Below the pieces are notes generated by a model that was not told where the DNA came from, ran no database searches, and saw only the letters and a program-made list of their open reading frames with translations. 64,000 bases of DNA, taken from NCBI GenBank assembly GCA_035772735.1, contig JASDFA010000019.1, positions 66,998,001 to 67,062,000 on the forward strand. The letters run 5' to 3'. Made by a program: the position numbers and the translations under genes. Within the stretch, counting starts at the first letter, position 1, and every line of letters starts with the position of its first letter. Source of the stretch: Datura wrightii. Its lineage: Eukaryota; Streptophyta; Magnoliopsida; Solanales; Solanaceae. This document shows, one piece after another, positions 30,224-41,346 of the stretch.

Positions 30224-30864
30224 TTAGCTCAGTTCAGTCTCAAATTAGTCAAGTACTGTTTAGTTCAGTTAAGATTAGTTTAGTGTAGTATCCTAGACTT
30301 AGTATTTCAAACTTAGTGTATGTCTTTGACAACTAGACAGGGTCATCCTGAACATCGCAGTTTACTTCAGTTGTCCCAGCTCAGTATATTAGTTGGTCAT
30401 TGCATGCCAATTTAGTTCAGTCATTTATATCCAGCATCACGTTTTCTCTCAGTTACTCAGTACATTAAAAGTACTAACGCATACTTTTCTACTATATCGT
30501 TTCATGATACTTCCACAGGTGCTCAGACTCAGCGTCGTTAGTCGCCGTAGTTCAAATCCTCCTCGGTAGAAGAAGTGTGAGTCCTCATCTTTCGAGGGCG
30601 TTATTTCAGTTCTTTCAGTCATTTAATTACTTTTAGTTAGACTTACACTTAGCTGGGGGCTTGTCCCAGTAACTCATCAGCTAGATGGCTTTCAGACAGG
30701 GATTTGATCTTTAGACTTTCAGATGTTTTAAACTTTACTTTCAGTATTAGTTTTTTGTAAATGTTTTATATTATTATTTCAAAGCTTCCTGTATGCATGT
30801 TTTAATTAGATTACCAGTATATGATATACCAATGGTTCACTTGGGGTTACTTGTGACAAGAATG
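30224..30864 (+). repeat. Right half of the old Tekay-like LTR (D)
   Basis: Matches L (49040-49690): a 'gctgggggcttgtcccagtaactcatcag' block against 'gttgggggcttgacccagtagctcatcag', and an end block 'ggttacttgtgac' against 'ggtcacttgtgac'. Continues D from 12916 across the C insertion and is cut about 55 bases short of the LTR end. Confidence 0.65.
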
Positions 30865-31331
30865 CTTGGAAAAATAAGGAGGACCTACATCTCACATGTA
30901 AAATGCAATCATAGACTTGTGGAGTGCAGGTGTAGAGCAGGTCTAGACCCAACATACCTGGAAAGAAATCGTGAAAACTTATGGGACCTGTGTCTCAAAA
31001 ACATGTGTAAATTTGCAAGACGGAGGTGTGCTGCACATTCAAATCCGTGCATTTGGAAAACTGAGGGCCACCAACATCTAAACTGCGGTTTGCAGATTCA
31101 AATCTATGGCCGCAGGTCTACCGCTGGCGCATGTAAGAATTAAATGTTAAAAGTTGACAAACCCGACCCAGGTCTGCCTTATGTCTTTTAAACATCTTCC
31201 CTACTTCCCAAAACCCCCATTTTCTGCACCATTTTCCCAATTCCATAACCCCTCAACCACTATTTCGACTTCCCACATTCCTCTTATAACTCCCCATTAA
31301 TTCCACCACATCTTTTCACCTGCTCCTTCCC

Positions 31332-31337
31332 TATAAA
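31332..31337 (+). promoter_or_regulatory. Candidate TATA box of J's internal promoter
   Basis: CCTATAAACTCC in a pyrimidine-rich setting, corresponding to acctataaaacccc at 46132 in F. It stands upstream of the ORF2 relic as in A. Confidence 0.35.
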
Positions 31338-32559
31338 CTCCACCATTGTTCACCTTATTCTACCATCACTAACCGTTTCACTCACCAAACGAATGAAACA
31401 AAAAGCTTGGGTGGCTATCTTTGAAGAAAAGCTTCAAATTTCAACTTCATCTCTCTACTCACTCTTTTGTATGTCTTTTGAAGTTCATCTTTATTATCTT
31501 GAGCTTAATGATATATGTATCAAAACAAGCTTGATAGTTTCCTTTTCCATTACCCATGTTTTACTCATTTCCCTCATGAATGTTCTACATGTCTATGTTG
31601 AAGTTGATTTTTGTGGATGTTGTTGGTCAGCATTAAAATAACCAAATTAGTAGGAATTCTTGTTTCTTGATTCTATATCTATTGGGTATGTTATTATGCT
31701 TTGAATTTTAGTTGGGGGTGAAGTCTGAGTAACGCATTTGTTTGAGATACCGAAGTTTTCCTGATAATAGACAGGGTGACGTCTTGCTTAAGGGAAAATA
31801 AAAATTCCTTCTTGTATGCTTGATAAGGTAGATGAAAATGTGATAATGTGGGTCAGTATCTTGAACTGTTGAAATTTCTTTGATGTATGTGGTTCGTTTC
31901 GGTCACTTGACATTTTCCGAAGATATATGGGATTACATCTTTCTTAAGGGAATTCGTTAAGCGGCCATGATAGTGTTGTTTGTTGATTCATATTTTGGTA
32001 TATCTTTTGTGGAAGTCTATGTACCCATTATATAATAATTTTTTTCATACTTTCTTGGGAAATTTGAGTGAAATCATGTGGGTTGAGTTTTGAGCTCTGT
32101 TGATCAACTGGGTGCCATAGATCTTGACTTGTGGAATAGAGGTGTAGCGCAGGAATGAGGACTAAGATTTAGTCTTACTTCCTCAAACCTATGTTACACC
32201 TGCAAGCCGCAGATCCTTATCTGCAAAATGAAGATGTAACGCAAGTGTGAGTTTAAGAAGGTAGTGTTTCTGCTCTGCGTCTATGACTCACCTGCGGGCC
32301 GCAGGTGTAGCACAATTACTAGTAGTGATTTCAAAAATGATGTGTCATATTGTTGCAATACAATCTCTTTGTTTTTCTTTCCTTAATCTAGGATAGTTGT
32401 TTTATTTTATTTTCCTTAAAGCAAAATACAACAAGAATTTTGTTCATGTTGTCGCACTCACATTGTCTTACAAGAAAATGACTTTATCTAGGCACAAGAC
32501 AAGGGGATAGCCCTAGCTTCCTCAAAAGTAAGGGAAAAGGTAAAGCAAAGGGAGCCTAG

Positions 32560-33360
32560 GTCTCTACTAATAGCACAAATTCTATAACATACTACATCAA
32601 ATATCAGGACTGGTTGATGAGTCCAAACATAAAGATTCAATCTAGCAAGGCTGGGGCAGGACTTCCCCAATATATTAACGAGCAATTTGCTGAGTGCCAG
32701 TGGCACCCCTTCTTGGATGCTCTTCTAGGATATTACCCCAACCTAGTGGTGAGGTTTTATGCCTCCTATCAAGACAGGCAAGACTTAATGAAGCACACTG
32801 AAAGGTGGATGACTTACCAAATCTAGAGGTGGATATCATCTCAGATGATATAAATTCTATTATTTAGGGTGAAGAAATTGAGCCATGGACCTAGTTTGTA
32901 TAAAAGGTGGCTTCCAAGGGTGACCAATTCCAATGGGTGGCTTATACCATTTAAAATGGGCAACCACTGTGGGCCACCATGGGGGATAAAATATCACGAC
33001 AAGACCTCCAGTTTGAGGCCAAGCTATGGCTGGAATTAGTATGCTGTCGGCTCATGCCATCTAAGAAAAACAAGTAGGTCCACCTTGAGGTAGCCATTTT
33101 GATAGCGTGCATCATGTTTGGGGTGCATGTTAACTTCAGTGAGGTGGTCTCCACTCAAATAAAGAGACAAGCTAGGAAGAAAGGTCTCTCCATGCCTTTC
33201 CTATTCCCATCAGCCAACTATGTGCTAGAGCAGGGGTCCTTTAATTTCCGAATGAGTAGCCTAGCTCTGCTATTATGGTTCCGTATATTGAAACGAAGGG
33301 GGACACTAATGCTCCCAAAAGCAAGCAGAAGAGAATGCAAACCTAGGATGCCCTAGAAGA
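32560..33360 (+). pseudogene. ORF2 relic of element J (Transposase_32-like)
   Basis: Two frames carry recognisable parts. 32560-32826 reads YIKYQDWLMSPNI, LPQYINEQF, then WHPFLDALLGYYPNLVVRFYASY, the counterpart of LVREFYANW in A's ORF2. After a stop and a frameshift, 33090-33230 reads ILIACIMFGVHVNFSEVV, corresponding to VCLVYALMKGLEINVGAVI. Upstream, a strong acceptor-like sequence (tttctttccttaatctag, ending 32392) precedes an ATG at 32477. No function is possible now; its value is as a second copy of the ORF in the same place. Confidence 0.6.
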
Positions 33361-33820
33361 CACCACAGGACCACAACCCATGACTTTGCTGAGGCTCCAT
33401 TAGCCTCCAGCCTCAATGATCCTACTCTCAAAATGTCAGGACATGCTTTGACAAAGGTGCCACTTTAAGGCTTTTCACCACTGATCGTGGGCAAAATAGC
33501 ATGCCCAAGTGATACTTTATAACTTAGTTTTGCCTTGTTTATTTATTTAATTATATGCATTCTCATGTGATTTTATGTAAATGTGAATATATACTAACCA
33601 ACATGATTAGTCCATGTTTTTGAAGGTTAGTAATGCATTTGAGGAACTAATTCATGATTTGGTGAAGTGGAGGAATGGAATCAAGAGCAAAACGTGAAAG
33701 TCAAAAAGAAAACATGCAATAACTGGCACCCTGCGCGATAGGGGTCGTGGCACGCTGCCAACGCTACAACACTTGGCCAAAAATTGCATTTTTTGTCACA
33801 TTCCAGTGAGGGTACGCGTT

Positions 33821-33839
33821 ACCTCCGTGTCACGGAGGT
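33821..33839. repeat. Perfect palindrome in E's LTR
   Basis: ACCTCCGTGTCACGGAGGT: nine-base arms around one base. It contains GTGTCACGGAGG, the arm of the A/B palindromes. The copy in the 3' LTR is 39717-39735, unchanged. Confidence 0.9.
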
Positions 33840-33911
33840 CAAGTAGGGCGTTCAGCTCCATGACACGTTGCTGTTCCACCACAGGCCAAATTTTGCAATT
33901 TTTCATCATAG

Positions 33912-33918
33912 TATAAAT
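33912..33918 (+). promoter_or_regulatory. TATA box in E's 5' LTR
   Basis: AGTATAAATTG, about 75 bases downstream of the palindrome, as in the A/B LTRs. Also kept at 39808-39814. Confidence 0.6.
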
Positions 33919-34912
33919 TGAACCCTTAGCTCCTAAAATCATTTTGTCACGATTTTATTCTGGAAAACTACCTAGGAGTGAAGGGAGAAGTGGGAGAACT
34001 CATCTAGGGTTTGTCAAATTCCCTTCTCATCTACCAAATTCATGTAAGTATGTTAGTTTAGTAGTAGTTAGTTGTAGTTTACGAACATGAATGGCAAGAA
34101 CCCTTCCTCTAGGGTTGAAGCCATGAATTTTGATTGTGATTTTATGAAATTGTTTTGGAATTAAGTTATTGATTGTTGTTTTCGTCTTCATTCTATATTG
34201 TTGGTTGTTTTTATGATTGATCACCATGAAAACATATACGTTAGCTTGGGCAATTTCTTGAGAAAGAATTACCTAGGTCAGGACATGAGAATGTAAGGAG
34301 CATGTTTGTATCCCACGATATAATTTCGTGTTAGGATAGAAATATACCTAACACCTTGCTTGGTTGATAAAACGGGGGTTATTGAGAGACCAACTTAAGA
34401 TTATCACATCACCACTCGAAGAAGTAGTTGTGAGGGTAAGTTGAGTTAAATGGTTAGACGCACGAAAGTCCCTAATTGTTTCCCTGTAAACCACAACATA
34501 ATTAATTGCCCGCGAATTAGAAATTAGCATCCTCGCTCACAATGATGCAGTGAGGCTAGTTTGCCGTGTTTAGAGGCTCGAAAAACCATGAACATGCAAT
34601 TCTAATTATGTGAAATAATAATCGATAGTTGCATACTTAACCCATTGCAAATCGTAGCATCGCATGATTATCTGGTTTCAACTCTATGTTGCTCCTAGAG
34701 TGCATTCAGAATATTTCGTTGACCAAATTTAGACTTTATTAAAAATCTCCCTCGAAAACTTCTATAACCAACATTTTTTGGTATTTAAGATCACACTTTT
34801 AATGGATAGTTAGAGGAATGGGTTCAGTCCCTGTGGGTTCGACATTCCGGTTCTTAAAAAGAGCCACTATATTACTTGCACGACCCGTACACTTGTGGGC
34901 ACGTCATGTTTT

Positions 34913-34930
34913 TGGCGCCGTTGCCGGGGA
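34913..34930 (+). promoter_or_regulatory. PBS of element E, tRNA-Asp
   Basis: TGGCGCCGTTGCCGGGGA, identical to that of A, six bases past the LTR end. Confidence 0.95.
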
Positions 34931-35042
34931 CTCGGCGAAGTTTTGATAATTTATCTATTTTTGTGTGATTTTTAAATTTCCTTAAGTGTTGAGAAAATTG
35001 GTCTTAGTCTACTTATTGCAGGTGATAGGTTGTCCTGCCGAG

Positions 35043-36351
35043 CTGGCTAGAAATAGAGAGTTTATGGAACCGTTGCTTGAACCTGAACTTCAAATCCATT
35101 TGTGAAGGAGAGTAGCTCTAGAGCAAAATCTTAAGAGACTTCAAGAAAAGGTAAAACAACAACCACCCGCGGGATAAGGACAATTGTCATCGACAGCAAT
35201 GGCAGCTAGACCAGTTCGCGAAGTGGCAATCCCACTAGTGACTAATGTAAACTCTATTATCCGTAAACCGGAGCCTGGAGGGAACTTTGAGCATAAACAA
35301 AACATGGTGTAGCCGTTACATTCTAGTGGTGAATTCACTTGGATGGCACATGAGGACCTGCAGCAGCACCTACAGAGCTTTTTAGAGATTAGTGACACGT
35401 TTGTCCCCACCGGCGTGTCCACAAATTATGTCCGACTGACCCTCTTCCCATTTTCACTATTGGGAGAGGCGAAAAAGTGGCTGAAGGCTGAGCCACCGAA
35501 CTTCATAACTTCATGGAATGATTTGGCTAAGAAGTTACTTATCAGATTCATCCCTTCAGGCAAAACTACAAAGTTGAGAAGTGAAATACTCAGTTTCAAG
35601 CAGAGGCCTGATGAGAACTTATATATGGCTTGGGAAAGATTCAAGTCATTGTTGAGAGACTGTTCCCATCACTAGCATTCAAATGAAGTGCTGGCTCATA
35701 CCTTTGTAGAAAGTCTAGACCCACACACAAAAATATTACTAGACTCTATATCGGGTGGGCAAGCCTTGGATAAGACATATGATGAGTTGTACACTTTGTT
35801 GAACAGAATTGCTCAAGGATATCTAGAGTGCCACAGCGAGTCATCGAGGGGGGCAGAAAAGAGACCAGGGTTGATAGAAGTAGATGGTTTGAATGCCTTG
35901 GCAGCACAGTTAGCTTTGTTCCAGCATCAGATGATGACTCTGTTCAATAAACTGAGTATGAACCAACACCAGGGCCAGGTTAGCGCAGTTCATCACGCTC
36001 CGAGTTGGTGCGAAATTTGTGGTAATACTGGGGACAATGCAGAATCTTGTAGAGCCAATCCGGAATCAGTCAATTTTGTTGGTAATGTGCATAGGAATCG
36101 AAATTTTGATAATAACTCCAACAGAAATTGGCAGGGCCACCCGAATTTTTCTTAGGGTGGAAACCAAAAGCAGAATTATATGCAACCTCAACAACAGCAG
36201 TATCAGAAGAATAGGCAGAATGATGGGCAATTGAGTAGCAGCATTGAGGAAACACTGCAAAAAATTATGGAGACCCATAAGCAGTTAGCGGAAAATCAGG
36301 CAAGGATGGCAACAGACTTAATGAATCCGCAAGTAGCCATGCGACAAAGAT
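35043..36351 (+). pseudogene. gag: Element E gag, interrupted by nonsense codons
   Basis: One frame from the CTG at 35043 (LARNREFMEP) to about 36350. It contains IRKPEPGGNFEHKQNMV, LTLFPFSLLGEAKKWLKAEP, DLAKKLLIRFIPSGK, ESLDPHTKILLDSISGG and the knuckle SWCEICGNTGDNAESC, where the usual His is Asp. In-frame stops follow QIHL, PPAG, NMV, CSHH and HPNFS, and a frameshift near 36350 leads into the protease frame. Sequence identity with A's gag is substantial but far lower than between A and B, so E belongs to another subfamily. The upstream region lacks an ATG in frame before position 35065. Confidence 0.88.
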
Positions 36352-37425
36352 CCTAACCCCCAGCAAATCAATGCCATCAGTCTGAGAAGCGGTAAGCAAT
36401 TATCTGATGCAGTGCCAAAAGATCTGAGAATGGAGGTGCAGCCAGAGTTGGTTAGACTAGGACCATCCATCAACATGGGAGATAATCAGAGTGCTCGACA
36501 ACAAAATGCGCAACTTTCATTACAGCCAGCACAAAGACCACCACCACCATTCCCTCAGAAATTCAGAAAGAGCAAGGAGGAGGAATGCTTCAAAAAGTTC
36601 TTTGAGAGCTTCAAAGAACTTCACATAAATTTGCCTCTTATTGATGTCTTGCAGGGAATGCCCAAGTATGCTAAATACTTGAAGGACGTGATGGCGAACA
36701 ATTTTAGATTGGTGGATGTCCAGACTGTAGCACTGACTGAGGAGTGCAGTCACAGGGTATTGAGCAAAATGCCAAAGAAGCTCAAAGACCCAGGGAGTTT
36801 TACCCTCCCCATACAAATTCGTAAAGCTGAGGTACTACGAGCTTTGTGTGACTTAGGGGAAGCAGTTAATCTAATGCCCCTATCCTTATTCAACACCCTA
36901 GGGTTGGGAGAACCGAGGCCGACAAGGTTGATGCTGCAGCTGGCTGACAAGTCGCGAGTGACACTTGATGGAATAATAGAGGACCTTCTCATCAAAGTAG
37001 GTAAGTTTATAATACCTGCTGATTTTATTGTTCTAGATTTTCATGTTGATGACCAGGTACCCTTAATCTTGGGACGGCCATTTTTGGCCACCGGTGGAGC
37101 GGTGATTGATTTGAGAGCAGGGACCCTAAAAATGAGGGTCGAAGATGAAGAAGAACTCTTCCGCATTTACCAAGAAATGAACCCGTCCGCCCACGACACT
37201 AACCTTTGTCAGGTTAGTGTGTTGGCAGAGGATGAGTGTGGGGTGGAGGATTCCACAGGTGCACAGCCAAAGGCAAGGTCAAGTGTTCAGCCCGAGTCTG
37301 ATAGAGGACTTCAAATTGAGAAGAAGTTGGAGAAAGAGAGGAACGGAGTGGAGGCTGTTTCCTCTAAACAACAAAAGAAAAGGAGATGGTTCTTGAAAGA
37401 GAACCCAGGTATGAGGATGTCCTGA
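36352..37425 (+). CDS. Element E gag tail and aspartic protease, ending in a stop with no pol
   Basis: Open frame with DPNPQQINAISLRSGKQL, the proline-rich PPPPFPQKFRKSKEEECF linker, then protease: RALCDLGEAVNLMPLSLF (A has CDLGASINLMP, so the catalytic D-L-G is kept but the next Ala is Glu), later LILGRPFLATGGAVIDL. A charged tail ends at 37425. There is no trace of RT after it; the tandem hairpins begin 14 bases on. Protease activity is doubtful because of the active-site change. Confidence 0.88.
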   Translation, partial: PNPQQINAISLRSGKQLSDAVPKDLRMEVQPELVRLGPSINMGDNQSARQQNAQLSLQPAQRPPPPFPQKFRKSKEEECFKKFFESFKELHINLPLIDVLQGMPKYAKYLKDVMANNFRLVDVQTVALTEECSHRVLSKMPKKLKDPGSFTLPIQIRKAEVLRALCDLGEAVNLMPLSLFNTLGLGEPRPTRLMLQLADKSRVTLDGIIEDLLIKVGKFIIPADFIVLDFHVDDQVPLILGRPFLATGGAVIDLRAGTLKMRVEDEEELFRIYQEMNPSAHDTNLCQVSVLAEDECGVEDSTGAQPKARSSVQPESDRGLQIEKKLEKERNGVEAVSSKQQKKRRWFLKENPGMRMS

Positions 37426-37439
37426 AAAGGACAGTCCAC

Positions 37440-37486
37440 GTCGGGCCACGACGTAAAATAAGGCGCTGCTTGGGAGGCAATCCAAG
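37440..37486 (+). promoter_or_regulatory. Tandem hairpins after the gag-protease stop of element E
   Basis: GTCGGGCCACGAC (37440-37452) and CTTGGGAGGCAATCCAAG (37469-37486). Compared with A, the second stem has two changed outer pairs (CAC:GTG to CTT:AAG) plus one G-U pair, while the loop AGGCAA is identical. The linker also keeps the GCGCTGC segment. Confidence 0.7.
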
Positions 37487-37735
37487 GGTACCTCAGGTAC
37501 AATTTGTAATTTTGATTTTGTGTTGATTTTGTTATGTTTATTTTGTTTGTGTTTTTGGTGGAAAGTTAAGAACAAATGGAGGGAAGTCTGAGTACCGAGA
37601 AGGTGGAAGCTAAAGAGCATGGAATAGAAGAAGTGCGGGGTCGAACACCCACCTCTGAAAACTTGAAAGCAAAGCATGCTTTTAGCTTGGCATAGAGGCT
37701 CAGGGAGTATTTCTCATCCTTTAAATGTTAATTTG

Positions 37736-37776
37736 ATGCTATGAGGACATAGCATGATTTAAGTGTGGGGTGAGGG
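37736..37776 (+). promoter_or_regulatory. Hairpin plus internal PPT-like tract in element E
   Basis: ATGCTATGAGGACATAGCAT is a perfect 8-bp stem with loop AGGA, followed by GATTTAAGTGTGGGGTGAGGG-like sequence (37756-37776). The tract nearly repeats the true PPT at 39361-39377, 1.6 kb upstream of it. Confidence 0.65.
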
Positions 37777-39360
37777 AAATTTCAAGAAAATTTCAATTTT
37801 TTTGTGCTTAACGATTTTTGGTGAATGTAAAGCTTGTGAGAAGAATTTTGAAAATTGTTTTCTGAGTCAAGCATGACTTCATCACCCTTTGGTTTTTCTT
37901 TTAGGTTCTTTTCCGACGGGGGGTATTTGAACCGAAGAATAAAGTTTTTCTTTTTCTTTCCTTTGTATGTATATAATGTTTTAGTCATAGTTAGGGACTG
38001 TTTCCAACGATGGATGGATGACGACCGTCTTGAGGAAAAATTAGTCGATAGGTTTTGGGTTTTTGAAACCATAACTAATTGGTACTTGATGTTCTTGTTA
38101 TGTGCAATACGTGATTGTAAGAGGCAAGTATGTTCAGTGTGAAGCATGCAGGTGTATAACTTTGTGTGAGACACTTAGGCTCTTGAATTTGACTCAATAT
38201 GATTAAAACTTAATTCTGAATTCTTGTGATTAGCTGAGTAAGAGTCTTATGAATGTGTCTTGAATTGAGCATGTGCCATGAGTGTAATGTTTTTGAGTAT
38301 TCTGTGCTATTGTGGATTGTCTAGAACTTGCCTGGTGTGTTTATAAAATGAAATGAAGGATGTGAAGTGTAGGAGATGATCTAGGCTTTTCTTTGAATGA
38401 ACCAAATTTTTATCCCTCATTTTACCAACATTGAGAAATTAATCCTAGTTAGCCCCATTGAGCCTTGAGCCTATTCTTTGACAGCTGCAACATAAGCTTA
38501 ATCCTTTTTCTTTCGTTAGCCTTGAATTTGATCCAAAACTCCTAAGCGCTTAAGGGAAAAATATGAAAGAGTAAAGGAGTGAAAAGAAAGGAAAAGTAGC
38601 AAGTTGTAGAAGTGGAGAGAAGGACAAAGGTGCATTTGTGTGAAAATGGTTGATTATTATTAAGGAGTTGGAAAACAAATTAATGAAATTTTTTTATAGA
38701 ATCCTTACTAATAAGCTAAAAGTGCCTAAAGAAAGAGGGAACATAAGAGGAAAAAGAAAGCTGAAAGGAGAAAAAGGTGAAGTAAGGGAAGGGAAGTTCG
38801 TAATGAGGGCGTAATGTATTAAAAGCGCTTGGGAAAGTTAGTCACTATTATTGGCCAGAATAGTACCTACCTGTCCCTTAGCTTACATTACAACCCATTA
38901 AGTCCTACTTGATCTTACATTCACACATCCTTAAATTAGTGGAATAAAACACTAAGGGCAAGCTTATGAGTCGTTACATGATGCATGTGAATTCTTTGTG
39001 AGAAGGAGTGTAATTCTATTCATGTACCCACACATGTTGTGATTTAAAAATTGTTTTTGCATGTGAAATTTGGTAACTCTCTTTCCGTGAGGGCGCAGGT
39101 TGAATGAAGGATATAATTCATGTGGGATTGTTTAATTAGTTGATATGCATGAGTCGCTAAGATTGAGAGTCGATTCTCGAGGTTAAGAAGTTTTAACATA
39201 GTGGTATTTCATTTCAATGATCAAATCGTGCATGCTCTATTTTTCGCTTGTTATCTTACGTAATCATTATAGCCATAGCTTGAATATTCTTGCTAAATGA
39301 GTTATGGGTGAGTCTCCATAGGCATGAGATGTAAAAGGTTTGTTCGAGGACGAACAAGGC
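37777..39360 (+). other. 3' noncoding region of element E
   Basis: No credible coding sequence. It carries the conserved blocks in reverse of A: tctagaacttgcctggtgtg at about 38321-38340 and ccactaa/gggcaagc-type sequence at 38936-38990, plus ggctcaa- and gcgcttaag-type motifs shared with A, B and H. Confidence 0.7.
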
Positions 39361-39377
39361 TTTAAGTGTGGGGTAGG
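39361..39377 (+). promoter_or_regulatory. Polypurine tract of element E
   Basis: TTTAAGTGTGGGGTAGG directly before the 3' LTR start TGATCGTG. Confidence 0.85.
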
Positions 39378-40803
39378 TGATCGTGAGCAAAATAGCATGC
39401 CCAAGTGATACTTTATAACTTAGTTTTGCCTTGTTTATCTATTTAATTATATGCATTCTCATGTGATTTTATGTAAATGTGAATATATACTAACCAACAT
39501 GATTAGTCCTTCTTTTTGAAGATTGGTAATGCATTTGAGGAACTAATTCATGATTTGGTGAAGTGGAGGAATGGAATCAAGAGCAAAACGTGAAAGTCAA
39601 CAAGAAAACATGCAATAATTGGCACCCTGCGCGATAGGGGCCGTGGCACGCTGCCAACGCTTCAACACTTTGCCAAAAATTGCATTTTTTGGCACATTCT
39701 AGTGAGGGTACGCGTTACCTCCGTGTCACGGAGGTCAAGTAGGGCGTTCAACTCCGTGACACGTTGTTGTTCCAACACAGGCCTAAATTTCCAATTTTTC
39801 AGCATAGTATAAATTGAACCCTTAGCTCCTAAAATCATTTTGTCATGATTTTATTCTGGGAAACTACCTAGGAGTGAAGGGAGAAGTGGAAGAACTCATC
39901 TAGGGTTTGTCAAATTCCCTTCTCATCTACCAAATTCATGTAAGTATGTTAGTTTTTAGTAGTATTTAGTTGTAGTTTTACGAACATGAATGGCAAGAAC
40001 CCTTCCTCTAGGGTTGAAGCCATGAATTATGATTGTGATTTTATGAAATTGTTTTGGAATTAAGTTATTGATTGTTGTTTTCGTCTTGCATTCTGGATTG
40101 TTGGTTGTTTTTATGATTGATCACCATGAAAACATATACGTTGGCTTGGGCAATTGCTTGAGAAAGAATTACCTAGGTCAGGACATGAGAATGTAAGGAG
40201 CATGTTTGTATCTCACGATATAATTTCGTGTTAGTATAGAAATATATCTAACACCTTGCTTGGTTGATAAAACGGGTGTTATTAAGAGACCAACTTAGGA
40301 TTATCACATCACCACTCGAAGAAGTAGTTGTGAGGGTAAGTTGAGTTAAATGGTTAGATGCACGAAAGTCCCTAATTGTTTCCCTGTAAACCACAACATA
40401 ATTAATTGCCCGCGAACTAGAAATTAGCATCCTCGCTAACAATGATGCAATGAGGCTAGTTTGCCATGTTTAGAGGCTCGAAAGACCATGAAAATGCAAT
40501 TCTAATTATGTTAAATAATCGATAGTTGCATACTTAACCCATTGCAAATCGTAGCATCGCATGATTATCTGGTTTTAACTCTATGTTGCTCCTAGAGTGC
40601 ATTGAGAATATTTCGTTGACCAAATTTAGACTTAATTAAAAATCTCCCTCGAAAACATCTATAACAAACATTTTTTGGTATTTAAGATCACACTTGTAAT
40701 GGATAGTTAGAGGAATGGGTCCAGTCCCTGTGGGTTCAACATTCCAGTTCTTAAAAAGAGCCACTATATTACTTGCACGACCCGTACACTTGCGGGCACG
40801 TCA
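39378..40803 (+). repeat. 3' LTR of element E
   Basis: 1426 bases, collinear with 33482-34906. Ends GCGGGCACGTCA. Flanked by tccac, the right target duplication. Confidence 0.94.
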
Positions 40804-40808
40804 TCCAC

Positions 40809-41346
40809 CATCTTCATCATCCAGGCCGAGTGGAGTTGAAAAAGTTTGTTCTCCTTTCATGATTTCTACCTTCATTGTTTAGCTTTTTTATTTGCAAAAT
40901 GAGTGTGTAAAACTTAAAATAGCTTGTCAAAGCATACTTTTCAATTGATCTTGAAAATAGATGAACTCCTTGGAGTGTGATTCCTTGTGTGGTGAGATTT
41001 TTGTGCTTAATTCTTATGTGTGCATATAATCTAGAACTTTACCCAAATGTGATTCAAGGAGAAATCTTAGGTGCAACTGCACTTGAAAAATGTTCAGTCT
41101 TTTTCTGTATAGTTACGCACCACAAAATGACCTCCTTGAACATCAATCCATGTTAACCACTGTTCAAGACTTAAGCCTTTTCTTTGAAAACCGCATTACA
41201 AGCCTTATACCCTTTTTATTCCTTACCTTTGGCATCCATTACTCGCTAATTGCTAGTAATGAAAGAAAATTGGGCTTGAAGACAAAAACTTTGAGGGTGG
41301 ATAAAAATAAAATATGATGTAGGCAAAAGATAAGCTGGGGGTGTGT
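40809..41346 (+). other. Element J, right part: 3' region and PPT
   Basis: Resumes J after E. No reading frame of note. It ends in aagctgggggtgtgt, a PPT-like tract directly against the LTR start at 41347, so that LTR could be J's 3' LTR as well as F's 5' LTR. Confidence 0.5.

Larger units (their letters stand above)
30865..33476 (+). mobile_element. Element J, left part: Athila-like promoter block and ORF2 relic
   Basis: No gag or pol. 30890-31140 holds GC-richer repeats around gcaggtgtag and gccgcagg. A TATA-like site with pyrimidine leader follows at 31332. A block at 31700-31800 is homologous to 46400-46490 in F. Then comes an ORF2 relic. This is the order promoter block, leader, ORF2 seen in A. 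It is split by E at 33477-33481 and resumes at 40809. Confidence 0.55.
33482..34906 (+). repeat. 5' LTR of element E
   Basis: Terminal hairpin TGGGCA/TGCCCA at 33488-33507, palindrome ACCTCCGTGTCACGGAGGT at 33821-33839, TATA at 33912-33918, and a splice-donor-like CATGTAAGTATG at 34041-34052. Order and motifs parallel the A/B LTRs although most of the sequence does not align. Confidence 0.94.
33482..40803 (+). mobile_element. Element E: non-autonomous Athila-like retrotransposon, gag-protease only
   Basis: 7322 bases on the plus strand. LTRs 33482-34906 and 39378-40803 (1425 and 1426 bases) start TGATCGTG and end GGGCACGTCA. The flanks accac (33477-33481) and tccac (40804-40808) are a target duplication with one mismatch. 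It has a perfect tRNA-Asp PBS, a gag with five nonsense codons and a frameshift, an open protease frame, tandem hairpins, a hairpin with PPT-like tract, a long 3' region and a PPT. There is no RT, RNase H, integrase or ORF2. By eye the LTRs differ at about 4% of sites. Confidence 0.94.

Noticed and set aside
37782..38174. Overlapping open stretches on both strands in E's 3' region
   Set aside because: Lys/Ser/Phe-rich low-complexity translations with no counterpart in B or A; lies in the conserved noncoding 3' region.
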